The notes beneath the pieces were generated by a model. It was not told where the DNA came from, made no database searches, and was given only the letters and a program-made list of their open reading frames with translations. A program made the translations under genes and the position numbers. Source: an uncultured Alistipes sp. (GTDB lineage: Bacteria > Bacteroidota > Bacteroidia > Bacteroidales > Rikenellaceae). From it: a stretch of 36,138 bases of DNA. Each line of letters begins with the position of its first letter. The stretch's first letter is position 1. Location: NCBI GenBank assembly GCA_944321205.1, contig CALUKK010000056.1, positions 1 through 36,138 of the forward strand, given 5' to 3'. Shown piece after piece: positions 28,042-36,138 of this stretch.

Positions 28042-28128
28042 ATGATCGCCCTGAATCTTTCGAATAACGTCGTCATTAACATTAACGTGTTGCTCGTGGT
28101 CAATAAAAGGATAACGGGAGGAAGGTGA
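28042..28128 (+). CDS. Branched-chain/asparagine-rich leader peptide of the ilv-asnB operon
   Basis: A 28-codon frame runs from ATG at 28042 to TGA at 28126-28128. It has 13 Ile/Leu/Val codons (positions 2, 4, 6, 10, 11, 12, 14, 16-20 and 24) and six Asn codons (5, 8, 9, 13, 15 and 21): 19 of 28 residues are amino acids made by, or tied to, the operon it precedes. A purine-rich AAAAGGAA lies eight bases before the ATG. The composition resembles the E. coli ilv leader peptides, but the high Asn content does not. Ribosome stalling at these codons would control the antiterminator and terminator that follow. It is too short for ordinary gene callers. Confidence 0.88.
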   Translation: MIALNLSNNVVININVLLVVNKRITGGR

Positions 28129-28164
28129 CGTACCTGTTCGATCATACCAAGAACCTTTCTCCCG
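28115..28164 (+). promoter_or_regulatory. Antiterminator pairing of the ilv attenuator
   Basis: CGGGAGGAAGGT (28115-28126) can pair with ACCTTTCTCCCG (28153-28164) over 12 base pairs with one G-U. The second segment is the left arm of the terminator, so the two structures exclude each other. The first segment covers the last leader codons and the first base of its stop codon: a ribosome that finishes the leader masks it and favours the terminator, while one stalled at codons 5-21 leaves it free. Confidence 0.82.
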
Positions 28165-28182
28165 ACCCGGAGAAAGGTTCTT
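28149..28182 (+). terminator. Attenuator terminator upstream of ilvD
   Basis: A perfect 14-bp stem (28149-28162 with 28169-28182) closes a CGACCC loop and is followed by TCGTTTC. The U-tract is interrupted, which may make it a moderate terminator. It lies 20 bases after the leader stop codon and 44 bases before ilvD, the position expected of an attenuator. Confidence 0.83.
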
Positions 28183-28226
28183 TCGTTTCAGAGACCGTGT
28201 CAAAGCGCAAAATGGAACCTCTAAAG

Positions 28227-30050
28227 ATGAAAAACACCCTCAGAAGCGCCACTACCCTCTCGGGTCGGCGCATGGCCGGAGCCCGAAGCCTCTGGCGGGC
28301 AAACGGCATGCGCGAAGAACACTTCGGACGCCCCGTTATCGGAATCGCCAACTCCTTCACACAGTTCGTCCCCGGACACGTGCACCTGCACGACGTCGGA
28401 CAACTCGTCAAACAACGCATCGAAAGCCTCGGATGCTTCGCCGCCGAATTCGACACCATCGCCATCGACGACGGAATCGCCATGGGACACGACGGCATGC
28501 TCTATTCGCTGCCGTCGCGCGAAATCATCGCCGACAGCGTCGAGTACATGGCCAACGCCCACAAGATCGACGCCCTGGTCTGCATCTCCAACTGCGACAA
28601 GATCACACCCGGGATGCTGATGGCCACGATGCGGCTCAACATCCCGACGATCTTCGTGTCGGGCGGTCCGATGGAGGCCGGACGTCTGGGTGAGCGTTCG
28701 CTCGATCTGATCGATGCCATGGTGATGTCGGCCGATGCGAAGTGTTCCGACGAACAGATCGCCCAGGTGGAGCGCGTGGCCTGCCCCGGATGCGGATCCT
28801 GTTCGGGAATGTTCACCGCCACCTCGATGAACTGTCTGACCGAAGCCCTCGGACTTGCACTCCCCGGCAACGGTACGATCGTCGCCACGCACGTCAACCG
28901 CCGCCAGCTCTTCGAAGATGCCGCCGCACTGATCGTCCGCAACGCCGAGCGCTACTACTTCGAGGGCGATGAACGCGTCCTGCCCCGCTCGATCGCCTCG
29001 AAAGCCGCCTTCGAGAATGCCATGTCGCTCGACATCGCCATGGGCGGTTCGACCAACACGGTGCTGCACCTGCTGGCCGTGGCACACGAGGCCGGCGTGG
29101 ACTTCACGATGCAGGACATCGACCGGCTTTCACGGCGCGTTCCGGTGCTCTGCAAGGTGGCACCCAACTCCCACTATCACATTCAGGATGTCAACCGTGC
29201 CGGAGGGATCTTTTCCATTCTCGGAGAACTCGACCGCGGCGGACTGCTCGACACGTCGGTCTGGCGCGTTGACGGCCGCACGCTGGGCGACGCCATCGCC
29301 GCCTGCGACATCCTCAGCCCCACGGCCTCGGATGCCGCCCGTCGTCGGGCGCTGAGTGCTCCGGCTGGTCATTACAGCCGCGAAATGGCCTCGCAACAAA
29401 ACTACTACGAGGCACTCGACACGGATCGTTCCCAGGGGTGTATCCGCGACATTGCACACGCCTACTTCCAGGACGGCGGACTGGCCGTGCTGACGGGCAA
29501 CATCGCCCGTTCGGGATGCGTGGTGAAGACGGCCGGCGTGGACGAGCGTCTCTTCGTCTTCCGGGGACGTGCCCGGGTCTACGAGTCGCAGGAGCAGGCC
29601 ATGCACGGCATCCTGAACGACGAAGTCCATCCGGGCGATGTGGTCGTCATCCGCTATGAGGGTCCGAAAGGCGGCCCGGGCATGCAGGAGATGCTCTACC
29701 CGACGTCATACCTCAAGTCGAAACACCTGGACAAGGTCTGCGCCCTGATCACCGACGGCCGCTTCTCGGGCGGCACCTCGGGACTCTCGATCGGGCACGT
29801 CTCGCCCGAAGCGGCCTCCGGAGGTGAAATCGCCATCGTCCGCACGGGCGACGAGATCGAAATCGATATTCCGAACCGTTCGATCCGCCTGCTGGTCGAC
29901 GACGCACAGATCGCATCCCGCATGGCGGCACAACAGCACTTCCGCCCGGAGGCCCGCGACCGACAGGTTCCCAAGTCGCTCCGCGCCTACGCCCAACTGG
30001 TCAGTTCGGCAGACCGCGGGGCCGTGCGGATCCTCGATGACGAGGAGTGA
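28227..30050 (+). CDS. ilvD: Dihydroxy-acid dehydratase
   Basis: IlvD dehydrates 2,3-dihydroxy-isovalerate and -methylvalerate to the keto acids for valine and isoleucine. The protein has 607 residues from the ATG at 28227 ([20 protein letters not shown]), which aligns with the known family start. The frame is open further upstream through the terminator hairpin, but that part is leader RNA. The iron-sulfur cysteines are visible in SNCDKITPG and [13 protein letters not shown]. This is a full-length E. coli-type enzyme and the first structural gene behind the attenuator, 23 bases before ilvB. Confidence 0.97.
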   Translation: MKNTLRSATTLSGRRMAGARSLWRANGMREEHFGRPVIGIANSFTQFVPGHVHLHDVGQLVKQRIESLGCFAAEFDTIAIDDGIAMGHDGMLYSLPSREIIADSVEYMANAHKIDALVCISNCDKITPGMLMATMRLNIPTIFVSGGPMEAGRLGERSLDLIDAMVMSADAKCSDEQIAQVERVACPGCGSCSGMFTATSMNCLTEALGLALPGNGTIVATHVNRRQLFEDAAALIVRNAERYYFEGDERVLPRSIASKAAFENAMSLDIAMGGSTNTVLHLLAVAHEAGVDFTMQDIDRLSRRVPVLCKVAPNSHYHIQDVNRAGGIFSILGELDRGGLLDTSVWRVDGRTLGDAIAACDILSPTASDAARRRALSAPAGHYSREMASQQNYYEALDTDRSQGCIRDIAHAYFQDGGLAVLTGNIARSGCVVKTAGVDERLFVFRGRARVYESQEQAMHGILNDEVHPGDVVVIRYEGPKGGPGMQEMLYPTSYLKSKHLDKVCALITDGRFSGGTSGLSIGHVSPEAASGGEIAIVRTGDEIEIDIPNRSIRLLVDDAQIASRMAAQQHFRPEARDRQVPKSLRAYAQLVSSADRGAVRILDDEE

Positions 30051-30073
30051 CAACCCGATAGCGAACCCGAAAA

Positions 30074-31813
30074 ATGAATCGAAACATGAACTCTTCATCC
30101 GACGAAACACAACAAACGGTCGACGGCCCCCGCATGACAGGCTCGCAGGCCCTGCTCGAATCCTTCCTGATCGAAGGCGTCGACACGCTGTTCGGCTACC
30201 CCGGAGGTGCCATCATCCCGGTCTACGACGCCTTGTATGACTATCGCGACCGGCTGCGCCACATTCTGGTCCGACACGAACAGGGGGCTGTACACGCCGC
30301 ACAGGGCTATGCCCGGGTCAGCGGCCGCGTGGGGGTCTGTCTGGTGACTTCGGGACCCGGAGCCACGAACACCGTAACGGGGCTGGCCGACGCCCTGATG
30401 GACTCCACTCCGCTGGTGCTCGTCACCGGACAGGTCGGCTCGTCGCTGCTCGGAACCGATGCCTTCCAGGAGACCAACTTTGTCGGCATCACGCAGGCCG
30501 TCACCAAGTGGAACTGCCAGGTCAAACGCGCCGAGGAGATCCCCGCAGCCATGGCCAAGGCCTTCTACGTGGCTCGCTCCGGACGCCCGGGCCCCGTGGT
30601 CGTCGACATCACGAAAGACGCACAGTGCGGTTCGGCACCCTTTCACTACGAGAAAATCACCTCGATCCGCAGTTACGTACCCGTTCCGGAGCCCGATCCC
30701 GCACGACTGGACGAGGCGGCCCGGTTGATCGACGAGGCCCGGCGTCCGCTGGCCATGGTGGGCCAGGGTGTCATTCTCGGGAATGCCGAAGCCGAATTGA
30801 AGGCCTTTCTCGAGAAAAGCGGTGTACCCGTCGCCTCGACACTCCTGGGATTGTCGGCCGTACCGACCGACGCCCCGCAATACGTCGGCATGCTCGGCAT
30901 GCACGGCAACTACGGCCCCAACATCCGCAACCGGGATTGCGACCTGCTGATCGCCATCGGAATGCGTTTCGACGACCGCGTGACGGGATCGCCGGCACAC
31001 TTCGGCGAAAACGCCCGGATCATCCACCTGGAGATCGACCCCGCGGAGATCGGCAAGATCATCCACGCCGACGTTCCCGTGACGGGAGACGTGCGGCAAA
31101 CCCTGCCGCAACTGACCGAACGGATCCACAAGCGTCGTCACGACGCGTGGATCGCCGGATTCCGCGACTGCGACCGCATCGAACAGGAACGGGTGATCCG
31201 TCCGGCCCTGCACCCCTCCGGACCGAGGATCCACATGGGCGAGGCCGTCGACACCGTCGCCCGGGCCTATGCCAACGATGCCGTGGTCGTGACCGACGTC
31301 GGACAGCAGCAGATGTTTGCCGCCCGTTACTTCGGATTCCGCAGGACCCGCAGCCTTGTCACCTCGGGAGGCCTCGGAACGATGGGGTTCGGACTCCCGG
31401 CCGCCATCGGTGCCAAACTCGGGGCGCCGGATCGTGACGTGGTGCTCTTCGTCGGCGACGGCGGGCTGCAGATGACCATTCAGGAGCTGGGGACGATCTT
31501 TCAGTCGAAGATTCCCGTCAAGATCGTTCTGCTGAACAACTCGTTCCTCGGCATGGTCCGCCAATGGCAGGAGCTCTTCTACGATTCGCGCTACTCCTTC
31601 ACCGAACTGGTGAATCCCGATTTCGGGATGATCGCCCGCGCAAACGGTCTCGCCTACCGCTGTGTCGAACATCGCGAAGAGCTGTCCGACGCCGTAGCCG
31701 AAATGAAAGCCGCAAAAGGCGCCTATCTCCTGGAGGTCCGCGTCGACAGACAGGAGAATGTCTTCCCGATGGTACCCGCCGGAGCCCCCGTGGCAGAGAT
31801 CCGGCTCGAATAA
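30074..31813 (+). CDS. ilvB: Acetolactate synthase large subunit
   Basis: This 579-residue ThDP enzyme condenses pyruvate with pyruvate or 2-oxobutyrate, the first committed step to valine, leucine and isoleucine. The catalytic glutamate lies in VRHEQGAVHAAQGYAR. The ThDP/Mg motif starts at GDGGLQMTIQEL and ends with LNNSFLGMVRQWQ. The three-domain layout and length are normal for the acetohydroxyacid synthase catalytic subunit. An alternative ATG 12 bases downstream is possible. The regulatory subunit gene follows after 13 bases. Confidence 0.96.
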   Translation: MNRNMNSSSDETQQTVDGPRMTGSQALLESFLIEGVDTLFGYPGGAIIPVYDALYDYRDRLRHILVRHEQGAVHAAQGYARVSGRVGVCLVTSGPGATNTVTGLADALMDSTPLVLVTGQVGSSLLGTDAFQETNFVGITQAVTKWNCQVKRAEEIPAAMAKAFYVARSGRPGPVVVDITKDAQCGSAPFHYEKITSIRSYVPVPEPDPARLDEAARLIDEARRPLAMVGQGVILGNAEAELKAFLEKSGVPVASTLLGLSAVPTDAPQYVGMLGMHGNYGPNIRNRDCDLLIAIGMRFDDRVTGSPAHFGENARIIHLEIDPAEIGKIIHADVPVTGDVRQTLPQLTERIHKRRHDAWIAGFRDCDRIEQERVIRPALHPSGPRIHMGEAVDTVARAYANDAVVVTDVGQQQMFAARYFGFRRTRSLVTSGGLGTMGFGLPAAIGAKLGAPDRDVVLFVGDGGLQMTIQELGTIFQSKIPVKIVLLNNSFLGMVRQWQELFYDSRYSFTELVNPDFGMIARANGLAYRCVEHREELSDAVAEMKAAKGAYLLEVRVDRQENVFPMVPAGAPVAEIRLE

Positions 31814-31826
31814 ACCCCTTTGGATC

Positions 31827-32390
31827 ATGGAAACGGAACAGGAATACATCATCACCGTATTTTCGGAAAACAAGGTCGGACTGCTGAGCCAGATCACCAC
31901 GGTCTTCACCTGCCGGAACGTCAACATCGAAAGTCTGACCACCTCGGAATCGGCCCTGCAAGGCATCCACAAGTTCACGATCGTCGTGCGGACCACACCC
32001 GAAACCGTACAAAAGGTCGTACGACAGATCGAGAAGAAGATCGACGTGCTGAAGACCTTCGTCTATACCCCCGAGGAGGTCGTCCAGCAGGAGATCGCCC
32101 TCTACAAGGTGACACGCAGCAACAGCGTCGAACAGCTCGTCCGCCGGCACAACGTCCGCATCCTGGAGATCGACACCGACTATATCGTCGTCGAAAAAAC
32201 CGGACACAAGGAGGAGACCCAGCAACTCTTCCGGCTGCTGCAACCCTATGGCGTACAACAGTTCGTACGCAGCGGCACGGTAGCCGTCATCAAATCACGG
32301 CGCGAACTGCTCAACGAATACCTCGAAGAGCTGGAAAAGTTGCGCCGCGAGAGCGAGGCCGCGGCCTCCGAAACAGAAAAATCCAATTGA
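31827..32390 (+). CDS. ilvN: Acetolactate synthase small (regulatory) subunit
   Basis: This 187-residue protein starts at the ATG at 31827 (METEQEYIITVFSENKVGLL), with an N-terminal ACT domain at about residues 6-80 and a second regulatory domain after it. It is nearer to the longer IlvH type than to E. coli IlvN. It binds the large subunit, raises its activity and normally gives feedback inhibition by valine. The C-terminus is charged and rich in Glu/Arg/Ala. It sits between ilvB and ilvC with short gaps, as expected for one operon. Confidence 0.94.
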   Translation: METEQEYIITVFSENKVGLLSQITTVFTCRNVNIESLTTSESALQGIHKFTIVVRTTPETVQKVVRQIEKKIDVLKTFVYTPEEVVQQEIALYKVTRSNSVEQLVRRHNVRILEIDTDYIVVEKTGHKEETQQLFRLLQPYGVQQFVRSGTVAVIKSRRELLNEYLEELEKLRRESEAAASETEKSN

Positions 32391-32424
32391 ACATATTCAA
32401 CAAACCAATAAAACCAATAAAGCT

Positions 32425-33471
32425 ATGGCAAAGATCAATTTCGGCGGCGTGGAAGAGAACGTCGTAACCCGCGAAGAGTTTCCTCTGAAAAAAGCGCTCG
32501 AAACCCTCAAGGACGAGACCATCGCCGTCATCGGATACGGCGTGCAGGGCCCCGGACAGTCGCTCAACCTGCGTGACAACGGGTTCCGCGTCATCGTCGG
32601 TCAGCGCAAGGGTACCAAGAGCTGGGACAAGGCTGTCGCCGACGGCTGGGTCCCGGGCGAGACGCTCTTCGAGATCGAGGAGGCCGCCCAGCGCGGTACG
32701 ATCATCCAGTATCTGCTTTCGGATGCCGGACAGATCGCCGTATGGCCCACGATCAAAAAGCACCTCACTCCGGGCAAGGCCCTCTACTTCTCGCACGGCT
32801 TCGGGATCACCTACAAGGATCGTACGGGAATCGTTCCCCCGGCCGATGTCGACGTCATTCTGATCGCCCCGAAGGGCTCGGGAACCTCGCTGCGGCGGAT
32901 GTTCCTCCAGGGCCGCGGTCTGAACTCCAGCTACGCCGTCTTCCAGGATGCCACGGGACACGCCATGGAGCGCGTCATCGCCCTCGGAATCGGCGTCGGA
33001 TCGGGCTACCTCTTCGAGACCGACTTCCAGCGCGAGGTCTACTCCGACCTGACCGGTGAGCGCGGTACGCTGATGGGTGCCATCCAGGGCATCTTCGCCG
33101 CCCAGTACGACACGCTGCGCGCACACGGACACACCCCCTCGGAGGCCTTCAACGAAACCGTCGAGGAGCTCACGCAGTCGCTCATGCCGCTGGTGGCCGA
33201 AAACGGCATGGACTGGATGTATGCCAACTGCTCGACCACGGCACAGCGCGGTGCCCTGGATTGGTGGAAGCGCTTCCGCGACGCCACGAAGCCCGTCTTC
33301 GAGGAGCTCTACGAGAGTGTCCGCAGCGGCAACGAGGCCCAGATCTCGATCGACGCCAACAGCAAGCCCGACTACCGCGTAAAACTCAACGAGGAGCTGC
33401 GCGAGATGCGCGAAAGCGAAATGTGGCAGGCCGGCGCCGTCGTCCGCAAACTCCGCCCCGAAAACAACTGA
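32425..33471 (+). CDS. ilvC: Ketol-acid reductoisomerase
   Basis: This 348-residue enzyme isomerises and reduces acetolactate or acetohydroxybutyrate with NAD(P)H and Mg2+. The N-terminal Rossmann motif reads GYGVQGPGQSLNLRDNG, followed by GQRKGTKSWDKA, whose basic residues suggest NADPH. Length places it with the short (class I) enzymes. The C-terminal helical domain has the expected acidic metal ligands in the SDLTGERGTLMGA and ETVEELTQSLMPL blocks. It completes the ilvDBNC set, and asnB follows after 21 bases. Confidence 0.96.
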   Translation: MAKINFGGVEENVVTREEFPLKKALETLKDETIAVIGYGVQGPGQSLNLRDNGFRVIVGQRKGTKSWDKAVADGWVPGETLFEIEEAAQRGTIIQYLLSDAGQIAVWPTIKKHLTPGKALYFSHGFGITYKDRTGIVPPADVDVILIAPKGSGTSLRRMFLQGRGLNSSYAVFQDATGHAMERVIALGIGVGSGYLFETDFQREVYSDLTGERGTLMGAIQGIFAAQYDTLRAHGHTPSEAFNETVEELTQSLMPLVAENGMDWMYANCSTTAQRGALDWWKRFRDATKPVFEELYESVRSGNEAQISIDANSKPDYRVKLNEELREMRESEMWQAGAVVRKLRPENN

Positions 33472-33492
33472 AAACCTTAATTCCGAAACATC

Positions 33493-35169
33493 ATGTGTGG
33501 ATTCGTAGGATTGTTCGACATCCGGCAACCGTCGGATGCGCTGCGCACCCAGGTGCTGAAAATGTCGAAGCAGATTCGCCACCGCGGTCCCGACTGGTCG
33601 GGAATCTACTGCGGCCCCAGGGCGATTCTTTCGCACGAACGGCTCTCGATCGTCGACCCGCAATCGGGTCGGCAACCCCTTTACAGCCGTGACGGAAAGC
33701 TCGTTCTGGCCGTCAACGGCGAAATCTACAACCACCGCGAAATCCGCGCCGAACTCGCCTCGGAGTATGACTTCATGACCGGATCCGATTGCGAAGTCAT
33801 CCTGCCCCTCTACCAAAAGATGGGAATCGGTCTGCTGGAGAAGATCAGCGGTATCTTTGCCTTCGCACTCTACGACATCGAACACGACGAATACCTCATC
33901 GCCCGTGACCCGATCGGAGTCATTCCGCTCTACATCGGCTGGGACCGTGACGAACAGTTCTACGTCGCTTCGGAGCTGAAGGCCCTCGAAGGTGTCTGCA
34001 CGACGATCCAGCCCTTCCTGCCCGGACACTACTGGTCCTCGAAAGAGGGCAAAATGGTCCGCTGGTACAAGCGCGACTGGTTCGATTACGACGCCGTAAA
34101 GGAGAATCCGGCCGACATCGATGAACTCCGCAAAGCCCTCGAAGCCGCCGTCAAACGGCAGTTGATGTCCGACGTCCCCTACGGGGTTCTGTTGTCGGGA
34201 GGGCTCGACTCGTCGATCATCTCGGCCGTTGCGAAAAAGTTCGCCGACCGTCGTGTCGAAAGCGGCGGGCGTGAAGAGGCCTGGTGGCCCCAGCTGCACT
34301 CCTTCGCCGTAGGACTGGAAGGATCCCCCGACCTGGCCGCGGCCCGCAAGGTCGCCGACCACATCGGGACGGTCCACCACGAAATCCACTACACGATCCA
34401 GGAGGGTCTCGACGCCATCCGCGACGTGATCTACTACATCGAAACCTACGACGTAACCACGGTCCGCGCCTCAACGCCGATGTATCTGCTGGCCCGCGTC
34501 ATCAAGTCGATGGGTATCAAGATGGTCCTCTCGGGAGAGGGTGCCGACGAGATCTTCGGCGGATATCTCTACTTCCACAAGGCTCCCGATGCCCGGGCCT
34601 TCCACGAGGAGACCGTACGCAAGATCGGACGTCTGCACCTTTACGACTGTCTGCGTGCCAACAAATCCCTCGCGGCATGGGGCGTCGAAGGTCGTGTGCC
34701 GTTCCTGGACAAGGAGTTTCTCGACGTGGCCATGCGCCTGAATCCTTCGGTCAAGATGGCCGGGAAGGGACGTATCGAAAAGTGGGTGCTCCGCAAGGCC
34801 TTCGAGGATCTGCTGCCCGCAGAGATCGTCTGGCGCCAGAAGGAGCAGTTCTCCGACGGCGTGGGATACGGATGGATCGACACGCTGAAGCGAATCACCT
34901 CCGAGGCGGTGTCGGACCGCGAAATGGAGCATGCCGCCGAACGGTTCCCCATCAACCCGCCGCAGAACAAGGAGGAATACTACTACCGTACGATCTTCGA
35001 GGAGCACTTCCCCTCGCAAACGGCGGCAGCCTGCGTACCTTCGGTTCCGTCGGTGGCTTGCAGCACGGCCGAGGCCCTGGCCTGGGACCGTTCGTTTGCC
35101 AACTGCAACGACCCCTCGGGCCGTGCCGTACTCGGGGTGCACAACACCGACCTTACGCACAAGATCTGA
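33493..35169 (+). CDS. asnB: Asparagine synthase B (glutamine-hydrolysing)
   Basis: This 558-residue enzyme makes asparagine from aspartate, glutamine and ATP. The N-terminal glutaminase domain starts with MCGFVGLF, whose Cys2 becomes the N-terminal nucleophile, and contains the RGPDWSG segment. The synthetase domain has the pyrophosphate motif LSGGLDSS and the SGEGADEIFGGY block. Length equals E. coli AsnB. It lies 21 bases after ilvC with no promoter seen in between and is followed by a strong terminator, so it is the last gene of the ilv operon. Its place there is unusual and fits the Asn codons in the operon's leader peptide. Confidence 0.96.
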   Translation: MCGFVGLFDIRQPSDALRTQVLKMSKQIRHRGPDWSGIYCGPRAILSHERLSIVDPQSGRQPLYSRDGKLVLAVNGEIYNHREIRAELASEYDFMTGSDCEVILPLYQKMGIGLLEKISGIFAFALYDIEHDEYLIARDPIGVIPLYIGWDRDEQFYVASELKALEGVCTTIQPFLPGHYWSSKEGKMVRWYKRDWFDYDAVKENPADIDELRKALEAAVKRQLMSDVPYGVLLSGGLDSSIISAVAKKFADRRVESGGREEAWWPQLHSFAVGLEGSPDLAAARKVADHIGTVHHEIHYTIQEGLDAIRDVIYYIETYDVTTVRASTPMYLLARVIKSMGIKMVLSGEGADEIFGGYLYFHKAPDARAFHEETVRKIGRLHLYDCLRANKSLAAWGVEGRVPFLDKEFLDVAMRLNPSVKMAGKGRIEKWVLRKAFEDLLPAEIVWRQKEQFSDGVGYGWIDTLKRITSEAVSDREMEHAAERFPINPPQNKEEYYYRTIFEEHFPSQTAAACVPSVPSVACSTAEALAWDRSFANCNDPSGRAVLGVHNTDLTHKI

Positions 35170-35190
35170 CCTCGGGACGTTCCTTCCCGG

Positions 35191-35230
35191 AAAAAAGAGC
35201 CTCCGGTTCCGGAACCGGAGGCTCTTTTTT
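35191..35230 (+). terminator. Terminator after asnB
   Basis: A 40-base perfect palindrome: AAAAAAGAGCCTCCGGTTCC at 35191-35210 followed by its reverse complement. The GC-rich 14-bp stem ends in six T residues on the plus strand. It starts 21 bases after the asnB stop codon and would also work on the minus strand. Confidence 0.92.
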
Positions 35231-35282
35231 CGTCGACTCTTCGCCAAGGCCCGTTTTTTCGACGCATCACCTCCCTCCGGAC

Positions 35283-35313
35283 TTGATGTTGCGGGCAAAT
35301 TTTCCTACCTTTG
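35283..35313 (+). promoter_or_regulatory. Promoter of the ROK kinase gene
   Basis: TTG at 35283-35285 and TACCTTTG at 35306-35313 are 20 bases apart, fitting the Bacteroidota promoter pattern. Transcription should start near 35319, about 30 bases before the ATG at 35350, and the asnB terminator lies just upstream. Confidence 0.75.
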
Positions 35314-35349
35314 TCGGACAAAGTCGATATGATCTAACCACAACCTGAT

Positions 35350-36138
35350 ATGTACAGTCACGACAACCGGGTGGTCATCACCCTCGACGCCGGCGGCACG
35401 AATTTCGTTTTCGGTGCCATGCAGGCCAACAAGTTCATCGTCGAACCCATCACCATGCCCTCACATGCCGACAATCTGGACCAGTGTCTGGCCACGATGG
35501 TCGACGGGTTCCGTCGGATCATCGACCGACTCCCGGAGAAACCCGTAGCCATCAGTTTCGCATTCCCCGGTCCGGCCGACTATCCGAACGGCATCATCGG
35601 AGGTTTCCTGCCCAACTTCCCGTCGTTCCGTGACGGGGTGGCGCTGGGGCCGTTTCTCGAAGCGACGTTCGGCATTCCGGTTTTCATCAACAATGACGGA
35701 GACCTGTTCGCCTATGGCGAGGCCCTGGGCGGCGCCCTGCCCGAGGTCAATGCGCGTCTCGAAGCCCTCAACAGCCCCAAACGTTACAAAAACCTCCTCG
35801 GCTACACCTTTGGAACCGGATTCGGCATCGGGATCGTCGTCGACAACCGCCTCAACCGTGGCGACAACTCCTGCGTCGGGAGCTTCTGTCTGCGACACAA
35901 GAAGTTCCCCGATATCATCGTGGAGGACGGCGTATCCGTACGTGCCATCAAACGCGTCTACGGTGAACTGACGGGCAATCCCGACCACGGACTCGAGCCC
36001 AAGGATATCTGCGAAATCGCCGACGGAAAACGTCCCGGAGATGCCGAAGCCGCCCAAAAGGCCTTTGCGGAATTCGGAGAGGTCGCCGGCGACGCCATGG
36101 CCACGGCCGTCACGCTCATCGACGGTCTGATCGTCATC
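35350..36138 (+). CDS. ROK family sugar kinase, N-terminal part (runs off the window)
   Basis: The frame is open from the ATG at 35350 to the window end, giving 263 residues without a stop. The phosphate-1 motif LDAGGTN (about residues 12-18), the AFPGPAD segment and the NNDGDLFAYGEA block with the expected catalytic aspartate identify a ROK/actin-fold sugar kinase. GYTFGTGFGIGIV is the phosphate-2 region. The zinc-binding Cys/His cluster of classical ROK kinases (CxCGxxGC) is not seen in the expected place; SFCLRHKKF stands near it. A glucose, mannose or N-acetylhexosamine kinase is likely. It has its own promoter, so it is separate from the ilv operon. Confidence 0.85.
   Translation, partial: MYSHDNRVVITLDAGGTNFVFGAMQANKFIVEPITMPSHADNLDQCLATMVDGFRRIIDRLPEKPVAISFAFPGPADYPNGIIGGFLPNFPSFRDGVALGPFLEATFGIPVFINNDGDLFAYGEALGGALPEVNARLEALNSPKRYKNLLGYTFGTGFGIGIVVDNRLNRGDNSCVGSFCLRHKKFPDIIVEDGVSVRAIKRVYGELTGNPDHGLEPKDICEIADGKRPGDAEAAQKAFAEFGEVAGDAMATAVTLIDGLIVI

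Noticed and set aside
28125-28226. N-terminal extension of ilvD from a GTG at 28125
   Set aside because: The extension would be encoded by the attenuator hairpin and has no counterpart in IlvD proteins; the ATG at 28227 matches the family start.
32311-34389. Long minus-strand frame opposite ilvN, ilvC and asnB
   Set aside because: It spans three unrelated, well-identified genes in antisense and has no domain of its own.

Overview
The window reads as chromosomal DNA of a high-GC gut Bacteroidota. An Alistipes-like (Rikenellaceae) source is my inference. It rests on SusC/SusD pairs, a hybrid two-component regulator, TAnnTTTG-type promoters and GC-rich third codon positions. No tRNA, rRNA, insertion sequence, phage gene or CRISPR array was seen.

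Region A (about 94-24923) is a polysaccharide utilization locus. Eleven genes run tightly packed on the minus strand: two SusC/SusD pairs, a GH128-type lipoprotein, a SASA-family acetylesterase, an SSS sodium:solute symporter, a PF12831-type FAD oxidoreductase with a C-terminal discoidin-like sandwich, a GH43 enzyme of the AHGG-containing type, a GH16 lipoprotein, and a discoidin plus CelD_N/GH9-like protein. A divergent hybrid two-component system (about 1359 aa) lies upstream and is the expected regulator. The enzymes suggest a beta-1,3-linked, probably O-acetylated glycan (beta-1,3-glucan or beta-1,3-galactan/arabinogalactan), but the substrate cannot be fixed from sequence. The FAD enzyme lacks a signal peptide and is next to an inner-membrane symporter, so an intracellular redox step on an imported product is plausible.

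Region B (about 24928-27705, minus strand) is thrB-thrC. Upstream lies a consensus promoter and a short reading frame that ends in a very threonine-rich tract, like the thr operon leader peptide of enterobacteria. It ends at a strong terminator shared with the convergent regulator gene.

Region C (about 27985-35230, plus strand) is ilvD-ilvB-ilvN-ilvC-asnB. Between the promoter and ilvD is a complete attenuator: a 28-codon leader peptide with 13 Ile/Leu/Val and 6 Asn codons, a 12-bp antiterminator pairing that overlaps the leader stop codon, and a 14-bp terminator hairpin. The Asn codons match the asparagine synthetase gene at the operon's end, so the leader may sense branched-chain amino acids and asparagine together. 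This is the most interesting signal in the window, with the divergent thr leader as a likely second case of attenuation in a phylum where it is little described.

Region D (35283 to the end) has a promoter and the 5' part of a ROK-family sugar kinase that runs off the window.
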